64,000 nucleotides of DNA from Juglans regia (GCF_001411555.2 NC_049901.1:38038964-38102963), one strand, 5' to 3'. Counted from the first letter of the stretch, positions 1 to 11,751 are shown. Made by a program: numbers and translations. The notes: generated from the letters alone by a model not told the origin.

Positions 1-186
1 TACATTTTAAAAAAATCGAAAAATCGGACCGGACCGAATTGAAAACCGATAAAATCGGTAAAATTAAAAATATCAATTTAAAAAGATAATCAGTGTGTAA
101 TCGATTTTAAAAAATATAAAATCGATATTCTATCTTAAATTTTAAAAATTTAAAAATTAGACCGAAGCTGACCAGTTATACCTCTA
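1..186. mobile_element. Right end of a non-autonomous hAT element (copy A)
   Basis: Same sequence as 9907-10092. It contains CGGACCGGACCG-type subterminal motifs and ends just before ACGGTGAG (187-194), the right target-site duplication of the element that is complete at 9324-10092. Confidence 0.7.
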
Positions 187-194
187 ACGGTGAG

Positions 195-1022
195 CTGCCA
201 AAGCCCGTCTCTAGTCATGAAAGTGATCTCAGGCACTGGAATACTTTATCCATGCCCCCTGCAAGTACAGATCCCCTGAAGCATATGGAGGTAGACTCCG
301 AGAAAGAGCCTTATTATTGCAAGCTAAAATGAAAGTTGACCAGATTATTAATGTTTTTTGAAACCAAAGTGGTTGGAAAAACAGCTTGTATTAAAATAGT
401 AATAAAAAAAAGTAGCTGGAAAAAGTGTCAAACCTGATATTTGACCAGTATGCTTGATTACCGTATAACCCTCAAATTCCTTTGGAGGGTCTTTCAAGTT
501 TCAATTTTTTTTACCCTTTGAAAGTCAAAAAAATCATCTCTCAATTAAAGAAAGAAACTTTTTTAGTCTTCCTCTAAACCCTTTTTTCACTTAATAAATT
601 GGGAGGAATATCATGTACAGAATGAAACAGGGAAACAAGGACAGCCCACACAAGAGCTGGAAATAAGACAAATTGCCCAAGTTGCAACAACCATGCCCTT
701 TTATTAGGAACGTGATTGAAAACTAGAGTCCACTGCAATCTGTCAATTAATGTTCCAAATTAATTGGCCGGTTTTTTTTTTTTTCTTTCTTTCTTTCTTT
801 AGAAAGAAAGCAGATGCAAAAAGTCTATGCGGTCCCATTCCTGAAATTAAAATATCACTCCGAAAGTGACTGTTTCGCTATAGATAAAGTTATATTTTAA
901 TTAAAATTTAATTAAATAAAGTTATATTTTAATTAAATTGTATAAAAATTTATTATAGTGAATTCAATAAAATTATAGTAATTTTAATTTTAATCATTTT
1001 TATTAGTCAAATTTATTGAGTC
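195..1022. other. Non-coding, no gene seen
   Basis: AT-rich sequence with short poly-T and CTTT runs (about 771-801), the latter able to pair with the following AGAAAGAAAG. I see no ORF of substance or recognisable element. The equivalent stretch in copy B is 10101-10928. Confidence 0.6.
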
Positions 1023-1025
1023 TAA

Positions 1026-1244
1026 GGATAGGTTTGAGACACAAGACAAAACATAAAATTCTTATCTCATCTCATCTCACCATTACACATTTTTCAAATC
1101 TCCATACAAAATATAATAAATAATTTAACTTTTTCAAATCTCAATACACATTTTTCAATTCCCAAAATAATAATAATATTAAAACATAATATTTTAAATA
1201 CAAAATAAAACATAAAATTCTCATTTCACCCTTCAAACTTGTCC
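1026..1244. mobile_element. Tourist-like (PIF/Harbinger-type) MITE, copy A
   Basis: A 219-bp AT-rich, non-coding element. Its ends are imperfect inverted repeats (GGATAGGTTTGA on the left, the complement of GGACAAGTTTGA on the right). It is flanked by TAA on both sides (1023-1025 and 1245-1247), the 3-bp TWA target duplication typical of PIF/Harbinger. The interior (repeated CATCTCATCTCA and AATATAATAAATAA motifs) resembles the element at 44801-44992. Confidence 0.65.
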
Positions 1245-1743
1245 TAAATTACCGATCAAATATTATTTTGACATAAAAATTTCCGTCTCCCACATGTCAT
1301 TCATTTTGCGCGAACTCATAATTTTAAAAAATTTCTCTTAATCTCAAAAGTTCGAAGCGCTCGAATTTTAAATTCAACCACAGAAAGTGGTCAGTCTTCA
1401 TCGATCATTATTTTAATGACGTGGCATCGTCTTACTGGAGTACTTCAAATTTTAGTTCTGCAATATTATGATTAATTGATATTAATTTTTTATTTTAAAA
1501 TTTAATATCAATGTTAGAAAATTGATGTGTATTTTTTTAATAATAAATAAATATTTAAATTATAATTAGAATTAAAATAAATGAAGATATTAAAATTAAT
1601 ATTTTAATAAAATAATAATAAATTTAAAGAATATATTATTTGATATTGTTAAAAAGTGATTAATTAAATTTATAAAAATAAATTCTGTAACTAAATTTTG
1701 AACAAATTTTATTGGGTCCTGCTGACATATCAAGAGTGTACCA

Positions 1744-1833
1744 TCAGCCAGCACACAGGAACTTTCATTATTGCCTTTTCGAGAGTATCGTACCCTCAGC
1801 CAGCACACAGGAACTTTCATTATTGCTTTTTCG
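1744..1833 (+). promoter_or_regulatory. Two 38-bp direct repeats just upstream of the RING gene TATA box (copy A)
   Basis: Positions 1744-1781 and 1796-1833 carry the same 38-bp sequence (beginning TCAGCCAGCACACAGGAA) with one C/T difference, at a period of 52 bp. The second unit ends 5 bp before the TATA box. A duplicated proximal promoter segment is likely; which factor binds it is unknown. Confidence 0.6.
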
Positions 1834-1837
1834 GGTT

Positions 1838-1845
1838 TATATATA
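1838..1845 (+). promoter_or_regulatory. TATA box of the RING-H2 gene (copy A)
   Basis: TATATATA lies 115 bp upstream of the ATG at 1953. It is followed by a CA-rich then TC-rich 5' leader, including the (TC)14 microsatellite, which is typical of plant core promoters and leaders. Confidence 0.6.
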
Positions 1846-1885
1846 GCTTTCTAACCGAACAGTTTTCTCACACACAGACACACCA

Positions 1886-1921
<36 letters not shown>

Positions 1922-1952
1922 CTCTCTTCTCTCTCTCTCTCTGATCCCTTCC

Positions 1953-2270
1953 ATGGCTGCTGTATCTTCAGAATCTTATACCATGACAACCTATCCGATA
2001 GATCTACTCTTCGACCTCGACGAAGTTCTCACTTTGCCGGAGGATTATTCAGGCAGTCAGATTGCAGAACCGACATCCTTGGTGATCATGAACATGCCAA
2101 CGGTTACTACAACTGAGGTTTGCTCAGTCTGCATCGAAAGCTTCCGGTCCGGTGAGGGTGGTAAACAAGTCCCCTGCGGCCACGTATACCATGAAACATG
2201 CATCGCCTCGTGGCTCTCCCGCCATAACTCTTGCCCTCTCTGCCGCTGCGAAATCTCCGGCAACGTATGA
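1953..2270 (+). CDS. Small RING-H2 zinc-finger protein, probable E3 ubiquitin ligase (copy A)
   Basis: An intronless 105-aa protein. The C-terminal half is a canonical RING-H2 finger with C57, C60, C75, H77, H80, C83, C94 and C97 in the C3H2C3 order (CSVC, CGHVYHETC and CPLC motifs). Such domains bind an E2 enzyme and transfer ubiquitin to target proteins. W87 sits at the usual E2-contact position. The N-terminal ~50 residues are acidic and low in recognisable motifs; no transmembrane segment is seen, unlike ATL-type RING-H2 proteins. The start follows the TC-rich leader and a TATA box. An upstream in-frame ATG (1698) would read through the promoter repeats and was not chosen; in copy B the 2-bp microsatellite change breaks that longer frame while this CDS is unaffected. 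The target protein cannot be named. Confidence 0.85.
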   Translation: MAAVSSESYTMTTYPIDLLFDLDEVLTLPEDYSGSQIAEPTSLVIMNMPTVTTTEVCSVCIESFRSGEGGKQVPCGHVYHETCIASWLSRHNSCPLCRCEISGNV

Positions 2271-3569
2271 CCGGAAAACCAGCTCTATATGTAGAAATTA
2301 AACAACTATTTTTTAGTTCAGTTTCGATGTTTCTGTAGGTGCTGTACTCATGGGATTGTTACTTGATCTTTTAATTCACTTGATCTTTTTGTGAGATTTC
2401 TTTTCTTATAATTAAAATTCCCATAAAAAATTTTGTGTAAGATCTGATCATACTGTACATATCGTCCATTAATTCCTCCACATGCACATGAATTATCTAG
2501 TCCAGCAACTTAATTAGGGTTCGAAGTTTGGTAGGCAGAACATTCATTCTGCTTTGCACGTCACAAGAATGAAATCAACGCATATTTCATTAATTCAAGC
2601 AAGAAAATAGGTAAACAAATTGTCAACGGCCCAGAAGAGACCAAACCACACATGATCGATGATGATCATATCAACGCAGGTTTTTTCTGATCAATATGTG
2701 CTAAATCAGTATTATAATCTGCAGACTGGTTTTACGGCCACATGAATCCTTCGAGTTCACTTCCGTGATCCGAATATATATGAATTAATTCGAGATGAAC
2801 GAATTTGAGAAAAAAAAATTGAAGTCTTATCCATTATAAGTACGTACACACTTGGTGGAAGAGAGAATCTTGCAATTCGTCGGCATGATGAGACATTTGA
2901 GACTGGAAGAATAACTGACCTTGAATAAATAATTTTCCTTGGTCGTTAGGGATCGAAAACCACCTTGTTGTCATTAATCAAAGGTAATGTTTATATACGG
3001 TCAACTTTGACGGTTCTTAATTTAAAAATTAACAAGACAATCTCGTGCACGCAACTTGCCCATGATCAAATTGATCTATACGTTTGAAATTTTAAATTAA
3101 TTGGACAATATTAAATAAGATTAAATTAACATATTTATTAAATTAGCAAATCAGGGAAGAGAAATGCTATTTTACTTAAGAAAAATGCATAAAAAACTTA
3201 CTTCTTCATATATCATTTATTGATCATATACTAAAAATTATGAAATTTAAAATCTCAAATTTGAATTTAAAAATAAAACTGACAAAATGAGTATTTATTT
3301 AATTACCAATTTTCTTTCAACTCACAGACAAAAATCAGACAAGATATTATTTATAACAACCTTTGTCAAGATATTCTATCAACAAGATTTCGTGACCTCC
3401 TTCAAATTGGACGAGTGTACTATATATATTCAAACTTTTATTTTTATAATTTAATAGTCATGCAATGTGTTAGTTTTTAATAATTTAAGGTTAAAAAACA
3501 TAAAACTTATATTAGTTGAAATAACTCATGTTATTATTGGTCATTCATTTTACTATTAATATCATATAT
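2271..3569. other. Non-coding, no gene seen
   Basis: The 3' region of the RING gene followed by AT-rich sequence up to the LINE. I see no supported coding region. The same stretch in copy B is 12175-13473. Confidence 0.6.
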
Positions 3570-3698
3570 ATGTCAAGTTGGAGTCTCCTTCTTTTCTCTC
3601 AAGGAAAAGAGTGGTGAAAAAGTCTTGTGAGAGTAAAAAGTTTTTCAATCCCAGTCTGAGTACGTTGTCGTCGGTTCGTTTTGTTCCCGTCTCTTCTC

Positions 3699-5144
3699 AT
3701 GGAGCGTCTTGAGGAGTTATGGGAGAGGTTGAAGTTAACAGAAGAGGAAGGTGTTGCAATTGCGTTAGAGGAAACAACCACAAGGGTAATGCAGCAAAAG
3801 GCAGAACTCTGTCTAATTGGAAAAATATGGAATGATCGAATGATAACAAAAAATATGCTAGAGTCTACTATGTCGAGGGTGTGGAGATTGAGTAAGCCAG
3901 CAGTGTTCAAAGAGATGGGAGATAACATTTTTGTGATTTCCTTTGCAACTCACGTAGATAAAAATAGAATTAAGGCGCGTCAGCCATGGTTTTTCGACAA
4001 CTCTCTTTTTGTGATTAACCAGTTCGATGCGCTCATTCAACCTAATAATTTGCAGTTTGATAAACCAATGGTATGGGTGCAATTGCACAATCTTCCCCCA
4101 GCAAACATGTCAAAGGAATGTGGACTCCAAATAAGGAATACGCTAGGGAAGGTGGAGGAAGTTGTTGTTGATGAGGATGAAATGGCTTGGGGTCCCTTTC
4201 TACGAGTGAAAATTAGGCTAGATCGGTATAAGCCCCTAGCGAGAGGATGAACAGTGAAGATATGCAATAAGCAGTATTGGATCCCAATCAAATATGAGCG
4301 TCTTCTGAAGGCTTGCTTTCAATGTGGACGTATCTTGCATGAAAGTCAGGGTTGCCCTACATCTGCTAATCAGGACTCGCATGGGGAACAATATGGTTCA
4401 TGGTTACGCGCAAATTTCCTGAGTCGACGCCGAGGGGAAGGTATTGGAGGTAGTCAGTTTACTGGAGACTATCAGCGTCGCCGAAATAAATCCCATCAAA
4501 CAGAGGAGGAAGGTGGCGGGGGGTCTTTCAGAGCAGTTTTATTAAAGTAGTTCCAAATCGTTATCTGGAAATCACCAAGGCCAATTTTCAGGAGGTAACC
4601 ACGGACAGTTTCAAAATTCAAAAAAGTCCCCTTCAGAGGCTTTCTCTCACCAGAAAGGGATAAATATGTTGAATAAAAGCCACCCTATCATCTCGGGTGG
4701 TGATGAAGCAGTTTTGATCATACTGATCCCCTGGCGTTTAAAACTTTAAGTGATATGAGTATTAACTCAACAACAGAACATGTCGGCCAAAGTCAATTTG
4801 GGCTTAAGGGTGATGTGGGTTTGGGCCAATCTCATGTTACTCATGCCTCTACAGAGACGTTGCAGGACAAGTCTCAACTGAGTGCTAGGCAAGTAAAATG
4901 TTGGAAGGTTAGAGCTCGCTCTTTTGCTACCTTACCTGTAAGTGGACCTGCTATTAAAAGTAGAAAACGTGTTGTTGCCATGATCGACTTAGATGAAATG
5001 TCACCCATTGGGGTTAAAAGAATTAAAATGTCAGAGGTTTCTGATAAAATGGGTGATTCCTTACCTGTTGAGATAGGTTTGAATCTCTATGCTACTGAAT
5101 TGGTATTGGCAGAGGCTGGTTCACAGCCCTGCCGGGAACCATAA
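3699..5144 (+). pseudogene. LINE ORF1, gag-like nucleic-acid-binding protein (broken, copy A)
   Basis: The frame starts at ATG 3699 and shows the DUF4283-type region found in plant LINE ORF1 proteins (PWFFDNSLFVI and VWVQLHNLPP are typical motifs). A TGA at 4248-4250 interrupts it in frame; the codon probably was CGA. Immediately after comes a CCHC zinc knuckle (CFQCGRILHESQGC) in the same frame, so the stop separates two halves of one protein. The frame is lost near 4548, and a basic C-terminal region reappears at 4755-5144. The intact protein would bind the element's RNA; this one cannot be made whole. Confidence 0.8.
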
Positions 5145-8026
5145 ATATAGTAAGTTGGAATTCCCATAGGCTTGGGAACCCACAGAGAATTCGTACCCTT
5201 CATGATCTAGTACAAAGAGAAGATCTCGATCTCTTATTCTTACAAGAGACTCGTTTAAATGCTAGTAGAATGGAAAGAATAAAGTTTGGTTTGAATTTTT
5301 CAAATTACTTGGCTGTGAGTAACGAAGGTAGAGGGGTGGTTTGGCTTTATTATGGAAGTCTCAGATTGATCTTACAATCTTGCAGTATTCTAAATCATAT
5401 TCATGCAAAAATAAGGAATAAAGTTGAAGACAACAATAACATTAGTTGGCTTTTCACTGGAATATATGGGCAGCCTGTTACTGCTAGAAGAATAGAAACT
5501 TGGGATTTAATAAGATCTCTTAAAGGGGATGCATGTCAACCTTGGCTTATTGCCAGAGATTTCAATGAGATTCTTCATGATGGAGAAAAGAGGAGGTGGG
5601 AGATTTAAAGATAACAAGCTAATGGAAGATTTTAGATCAATTATGTAGGATTGTGAATTCATTGATTTGGGGTTTAAAGGGCCACATTTCACATGGTGGA
5701 ATGGAAGGGATAATCAAAATAGCATATCAGAAAGATTGGATCGGTTTTTATCAAATATGGAGTGGAGGGAAGTCTTTCCTTTATGGGGGGTGGAACATGT
5801 ACTTGTTGCTTACTCTGACCATTCAACAATCTCTATGAAACAACCAGAAGACTGCCCAACTCAGTTTCATCAGAAAATCTTTCGTTTTGAAGCAATGAAG
5901 ACCAGAACTGAAGAATGCAAATAGATCATTGATGAAGCATGGATTAGTGGATCTAGACCTTCAGGTATGCAATTATTAATGAAGAAAATCAAATCATGTG
6001 GGGAGAGATTGAAGTGTTGGAATAGGAGAAGATTTGGCAATGTCAAAAGAAGAATTGAGGTTGCAAGAAGCAGAATGCATTCACTGCTAGTTTCAGACCC
6101 TGAACATATTCATACTTCTTTGCATAAAGAAGCAAGAGCAAAAATGAACAAATGGCTGGAAAGAGATGAAATCATGTGGAGGCAAAGATCCAAAGCTTTA
6201 TGGCTAAATGATGGTGACAAAAATACTAAGTTCTTTCATCAAAAAGCTTCACAAAGAAGAAGAAGAAACTTTATCTCAGGGATAAAAAATGTCAATGGAG
6301 TTTGGTTTTCAAGTGCGGATAAAGATTTTGAAATTGTCAACTATTTCCAGACTCTTTTTACTGCATCACCCCTACAAAGCAATATGGAATTTCTCGAGGC
6401 TTTACATGAAAGAGTGACAGATGATATGAATTCTGAACTATTAAGAGAATTTATAGCTGCAGATGTTAAAGAAGCTTTGCTACAGATGAATCCTGCAATT
6501 GCTCTTGGACTAGATGGTATGCCCTCTTTTTTTTATCAGAAATATTGGGAGGTGGTAGGATGAGAAGTTACTCAAGCAGTTTTACATGTTCTAAACAGTG
6601 GGGAAATGGTTAGTAACCTGAATCACACTTTTATTTGTCTAATTCCTAAGAAGTCTACACTTGAAATGGTGTCTGAATATAGACCTATCAGTTTGTGTAA
6701 TGTAATTTACAAACTGATTTCGAAAGCCTTGACAAATAGATTTAAAGTTGTGTTGCCAAGAATTATCTCTATGACTCTATCAGCTTTTGTGCCAAAAATG
6801 TTGATTATTGATAATATTTTAATAGCTCATGAAGTGATACATTTCCTTAAGCAGAAACGACAAGGTAAGAAGGGGTATATGTTCTTAAAGCTTGATATGA
6901 GTAAAGCTTATGATCGAGTAGAATGTAGTTTTTTGGAATGTATAATGACTAAAATGGGCTTTGCTGAAAGATGGAGGAAGCTGATTATGATGTGTGTTAA
7001 TTCAGTTTCTTTTTCAGTGTTGGTGAATGGGGTCCCAAAAGGCCATATTTTTCCAACTAGGAGATTAAGACAAGGGGATCCTCTTTCCCCTTATCTTTTC
7101 CTTCTTTGCACTGAGGGTCTTATTTCTCTATTAAAATAAGCTGAAATTGTCAGAAGGGTAGAAGGAATTCAGATTTGCAAAGATTCCCCAAAGCTGAATC
7201 ATCTGCTCATTGCATTTGATAGTGTGTTATTTTGTAGGGCTACTTTGCAAGCTAATCTCAATATCCAACATATTCTAGAGGTTTATGAACAAGCTTCTGG
7301 ACAAAAAGTGAACAAAGCAAAAACTGTCATGGTCTTGGCTCTTTAGTAAAAATGTGGAGCCTACTCAGCAAGCTGAAATTTTCTCTTTTTGGGGGGGTCC
7401 AGTAGGTTCAACATTATGAGAAATAGCTTGGTTTGCCACCAATGTTTGGGAAGAACAAGAAACTAGCCTTTGCTGATATTAAATCTAAAGTTTGGCAGAA
7501 ACTCAAAGGTTGGAAAGAGAAGCTTCTATCTCAAGGGGCAAGAAAATTCTTATAAAAGTTGTTGCTCTAGCTATTCTCTCTTTCTCTATGAGTTGTTTTA
7601 AGTTGCCTGCTAGTTTTTGTAGTGAACTTGAGAACATGACGGCCAAATTCTGGTGGGGTTAGAAAAATGAAGAAAATAAAATAAGGTGGGTGAGTTGGAG
7701 AAAAATGAGTGCTGCTAAAACAAAAGGAGGGCTTGGTTTTAAAGATTTACAAACTTTTAATCTTGTCTTACTTGCTAAGCAAGGGTGGCGTATTATGAAT
7801 GGGCAAGGTTCTTTGTTGCATCAGATGTACAAGTCTAAATATTTTCCTTCATGTGAATTCAAGGATGCCAACCTTGGTCCTAACCCTTCCTTTGCTTGGA
7901 GAGGTATTTGGGAAGCAAGAGCCTATCTGATGAGAGGCTACAAGTGGAGAGTAGGGGATGACAAGTCCATTAATATATGGTCTGATTCATAGTTGCCCAA
8001 TCAGGATTCAATTCCTAGGCCCAATT
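5145..8026 (+). pseudogene. LINE ORF2, endonuclease-reverse transcriptase (broken, copy A)
   Basis: The APE-type endonuclease begins near 5150 (SWNSHRLGNP, a variant of the usual SWNCRGLGNP), with QETR and DFNEIL motifs up to a frameshift near 5600. The expected start codon is read as ATA. The rest lies mostly in one frame from 5609 to about 7345: RT blocks EYRPISLCNV, KLDMSKAYDRVE and RQGDPLSPYLF are clear. In-frame stops fall at 5646, 5922, 6561 and 7137, among others. The FADD catalytic box is altered to IAFDS, so one of the paired aspartates is missing and the enzyme would be dead even without the stops. A C-terminal segment of the LINE type (7690-8024) ends abruptly without RNase H. Confidence 0.85.
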
Positions 8027-8029
8027 AGT

Positions 8030-8361
8030 ATAAGGGACAAATGAAGATAAAACAACAATATAATGAGCTTGAAGAGATGGTGTAACAGAGATCTTATATG
8101 AGTGATTAAAGCGATGATAACACGACAAAGTCGTGTGATCCAGTTTGTGACAAACCTAACAAGTGGGTCTGGAAGAAGAGGAATTAGGAAAAAAATTGGG
8201 ACGAGAAAAATTGGTACGACCAAAACCTCTACCACGCCTAAACCTACGACCACAACCTCTAAAAGATGGAGAGAAGGAATGCAAGGGACTAGTGACAGTG
8301 GTGTTAGCAGCAAGTGGAGTATTGGAGAGAAGAGAAGAGGTCTGATGAGCTAATTTGGACT
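8030..8361 (-). pseudogene. Antisense copia gag fragment, cut by the assembly gap (copy A)
   Basis: Identical to 17934-18265, where the fragment is longer; see that entry. In this copy only the arginine/serine-rich region and the CCHC knuckle remain before the N run. Confidence 0.75.
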
Positions 8362-8461
8362 NNNNNNNNNNNNNNNNNNNNNNNNNNNNNNNNNNNNNNN
8401 NNNNNNNNNNNNNNNNNNNNNNNNNNNNNNNNNNNNNNNNNNNNNNNNNNNNNNNNNNNNN
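8362..8461. other. Assembly gap (100 N)
   Basis: Exactly 100 N, the usual placeholder for a gap of unknown size. It cuts the antisense copia gag fragment of copy A. Nothing should be inferred about distance or order across it. Confidence 0.99.
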
Positions 8462-9323
8462 AAATAATAAGCAGAATATAACACTTTATTTATTTTTTAA
8501 TCATAAGGCATATTTTCTTTGGATCCATTTCTCGTTCTATGTTTTTATTAATAGCAATGATTATAAAACAAGACCCATTAATTATAGGTTGTGATATTTC
8601 TTTAACACAATAAAATAAAAATGAAATTATGATTTTGTAAACAAGAGAGATTGATCTAAACTTCATGTAGTATTATTGTTTGGTAATAAACTGAATAGTA
8701 CATTTTGGGTTTTATTAAGAGATTTGATAATTGTTTATAATCAATGAGTCATTTTGTATATCCTTACTATCGTGATAACAACTTAATCCTAGTGACAATA
8801 AGAAAAAAAAATTGAGTTCTACGTTCTTTTTTTTTTTTTTAATATGACATGGCAGTGTTGTGTGGTACTATCAAGTCTAGTCATCTACCTGATCGATAAA
8901 TTCAGATGATCGAGTAGTAGAATCATTTTTTAAAATATAAATTGTTGTGGCATGTTGATGGTGTTGAAATGGAATGTAAGTGTCATATTAGCTTTTTCCA
9001 TCACTAATTAACGGAGTTTGGATAAAGAGATCCTCTTGAGATAGATATCTTTTTGGAACCACAAGTACTCCTAATTTGAAAAAATTTCAAATCCTATATA
9101 TCTGAAAAGTAATTTTTCTTGATTTTTATTTTTTTAACTTTTTAACTTTTCACTTAAACTTATGTAGATGAATAGTTAAAATAATTTTATTTTAGATGGA
9201 AAGATGTTTGAATTGAAGTTTAATATATTTTCTTAAGTTTTTTTTTTTTTTTTAAATGAACCAACCATTAACCCCCTCATCCCTCTCGTCAAGTACCTGC
9301 ACAGCCTTTTAGAAGACGGTGAG
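8462..9323. other. Single-copy spacer, non-coding
   Basis: AT-rich sequence between the assembly gap and the hAT MITE. I see no gene. The last 8 bases (ACGGTGAG, 9316-9323) are the left target duplication of that MITE. If the duplication is an overlap artefact, this stretch should also occur immediately left of window position 1. Confidence 0.6.
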
Positions 9324-10092
9324 TATGGGTGTAAATTCAAACCGAAAAATAAAAAAATCTGTCTGGACTGGACCGGACCAGTTTTATCGGTTTTGAGCCG
9401 GTCCAGTCCGGGACCGGTTCTTAAAATGTGAAAATTGGCCGGTTCTGGTCTGGTTCCAGTTTTAGGATTTTTCAGACCGGACCGGTTGATAAAAAATATA
9501 TATAAAAAATAATATTTGTATTATTGTATATATAAGTTTTATATATTATGTATAATTATAAATTTTTATGTGAAATTTTTATATATAATATATATAATTA
9601 TATATATTTGAAATAATTTCTTATTATAATTTATAAATTATTATATAAAATGTTAATACTAAATCACTAAAAGTTTATAACTAATACTAATAGTCTAATA
9701 TAGACTAATGACTATAGTTATACTTATAATTAATACTACAAGTTTTAACTAAAAGTTTATGACTAATACTAATATATAACTTATAACTATACCACTAATC
9801 TAATATTAATACTATTATATAGTCTAATATATTAATACAAATATAAAAAAATCTTTTTTTAATCATTTTTTTTATAAACAAATTTTTAATGATAAATTAT
9901 AAAACTTACATTTTAAAAAAATCGAAAAATCGGACCGGACCGAATTGAAAACCGATAAAATCGGTAAAATTAAAAATATCAATTTAAAAAGATAATCAGT
10001 GTGTAATCGATTTTAAAAAATATAAAATCGATATTCTATCTTAAATTTTAAAAATTTAAAAATTAGACCGAAGCTGACCAGTTATACCTCTA
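9324..10092. mobile_element. Non-autonomous hAT element with 8-bp TSD
   Basis: A 769-bp non-coding element. An exact 8-bp direct repeat ACGGTGAG flanks it (9316-9323 and 10093-10100), the hAT signature. The ends begin TATGGGTGTAA and, on the other strand, TAGAGGTATAA, an imperfect inverted repeat close to the TAGGGGTGTAA-type hAT terminus. Both subterminal regions are packed with ACCGGACCGG-type motifs (9365-9490 and 9930-9970), the arrangement expected of transposase-binding sites. The middle is AT-rich with no coding capacity. Confidence 0.75.
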
Positions 10093-10931
10093 ACGGTGAG
10101 CTGCCAAAGCCCGTCTCTAGTCATGAAAGTGATCTCAGGCACTGGAATACTTTATCCATGCCCCCTGCAAGTACAGATCCCCTGAAGCATATGGAGGTAG
10201 ACTCCGAGAAAGAGCCTTATTATTGCAAGCTAAAATGAAAGTTGACCAGATTATTAATGTTTTTTGAAACCAAAGTGGTTGGAAAAACAGCTTGTATTAA
10301 AATAGTAATAAAAAAAAGTAGCTGGAAAAAGTGTCAAACCTGATATTTGACCAGTATGCTTGATTACCGTATAACCCTCAAATTCCTTTGGAGGGTCTTT
10401 CAAGTTTCAATTTTTTTTACCCTTTGAAAGTCAAAAAAATCATCTCTCAATTAAAGAAAGAAACTTTTTTAGTCTTCCTCTAAACCCTTTTTTCACTTAA
10501 TAAATTGGGAGGAATATCATGTACAGAATGAAACAGGGAAACAAGGACAGCCCACACAAGAGCTGGAAATAAGACAAATTGCCCAAGTTGCAACAACCAT
10601 GCCCTTTTATTAGGAACGTGATTGAAAACTAGAGTCCACTGCAATCTGTCAATTAATGTTCCAAATTAATTGGCCGGTTTTTTTTTTTTTCTTTCTTTCT
10701 TTCTTTAGAAAGAAAGCAGATGCAAAAAGTCTATGCGGTCCCATTCCTGAAATTAAAATATCACTCCGAAAGTGACTGTTTCGCTATAGATAAAGTTATA
10801 TTTTAATTAAAATTTAATTAAATAAAGTTATATTTTAATTAAATTGTATAAAAATTTATTATAGTGAATTCAATAAAATTATAGTAATTTTAATTTTAAT
10901 CATTTTTATTAGTCAAATTTATTGAGTCTAA

Positions 10932-11150
10932 GGATAGGTTTGAGACACAAGACAAAACATAAAATTCTTATCTCATCTCATCTCACCATTACACATTTTT
11001 CAAATCTCCATACAAAATATAATAAATAATTTAACTTTTTCAAATCTCAATACACATTTTTCAATTCCCAAAATAATAATAATATTAAAACATAATATTT
11101 TAAATACAAAATAAAACATAAAATTCTCATTTCACCCTTCAAACTTGTCC
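10932..11150. mobile_element. Tourist-like MITE, copy B
   Basis: Identical to 1026-1244 (offset 9906), with the same flanking TAA and terminal inverted repeats. Confidence 0.65.
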
Positions 11151-11649
11151 TAAATTACCGATCAAATATTATTTTGACATAAAAATTTCCGTCTCCCACA
11201 TGTCATTCATTTTGCGCGAACTCATAATTTTAAAAAATTTCTCTTAATCTCAAAAGTTCGAAGCGCTCGAATTTTAAATTCAACCACAGAAAGTGGTCAG
11301 TCTTCATCGATCATTATTTTAATGACGTGGCATCGTCTTACTGGAGTACTTCAAATTTTAGTTCTGCAATATTATGATTAATTGATATTAATTTTTTATT
11401 TTAAAATTTAATATCAATGTTAGAAAATTGATGTGTATTTTTTTAATAATAAATAAATATTTAAATTATAATTAGAATTAAAATAAATGAAGATATTAAA
11501 ATTAATATTTTAATAAAATAATAATAAATTTAAAGAATATATTATTTGATATTGTTAAAAAGTGATTAATTAAATTTATAAAAATAAATTCTGTAACTAA
11601 ATTTTGAACAAATTTTATTGGGTCCTGCTGACATATCAAGAGTGTACCA

Positions 11650-11739
11650 TCAGCCAGCACACAGGAACTTTCATTATTGCCTTTTCGAGAGTATCGTACC
11701 CTCAGCCAGCACACAGGAACTTTCATTATTGCTTTTTCG
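11650..11739 (+). promoter_or_regulatory. Two 38-bp direct promoter repeats (copy B)
   Basis: Same as 1744-1833: units at 11650-11687 and 11702-11739, ending 5 bp before the TATA box. Confidence 0.6.
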
Positions 11740-11743
11740 GGTT

Positions 11744-11751
11744 TATATATA
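11744..11751 (+). promoter_or_regulatory. TATA box of the RING-H2 gene (copy B)
   Basis: TATATATA, 113 bp upstream of the ATG at 11857. The spacing is 2 bp shorter than in copy A because the leader microsatellite is (TC)13 here. Confidence 0.6.

Larger units (their letters stand above)
3570..8026 (+). mobile_element. Decayed plant L1-type LINE (copy A)
   Basis: A non-LTR retrotransposon remnant with ORF1 (DUF4283-like region plus CCHC knuckle) followed by ORF2 (endonuclease, reverse transcriptase, C-terminal zinc-binding region). I find no RNase H domain, 3' UTR or poly-A tail. The LINE is cut at about 8026, where antisense copia sequence begins. The 5' boundary is approximate. Many stops and at least three frameshifts make it non-autonomous. 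Confidence 0.85.
1..8361. repeat. Copy A of an ~8.36-kb near-identical direct duplication (left side truncated by the window)
   Basis: This block matches 9907-18265 base for base wherever I compared it. The offset is 9906 bp up to a TC microsatellite at about 1892-1918 and 9904 bp after it, because copy A has (TC)14 and copy B (TC)13. Every ORF translates identically in both. Copy A stops exactly where a run of N starts. That pattern fits two overlapping, unmerged contig ends or haplotypes better than a biological tandem duplication, but sequence alone cannot decide. Confidence 0.95.

Noticed and set aside
1596..1820. 74-codon minus-strand ORF over the RING promoter (also 11502-11726)
   Set aside because: It overlaps the promoter repeats, has no motif, and much of it is translated AT-rich sequence.
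1698..1952. N-terminal extension of the RING protein to ATG 1698
   Set aside because: It would translate the promoter repeats, TATA box and TC microsatellite, and is out of frame in copy B because of the 2-bp change.
8355..8594. 79-codon ORF crossing the N run
   Set aside because: Most of it is unknown bases; it has no biological meaning.
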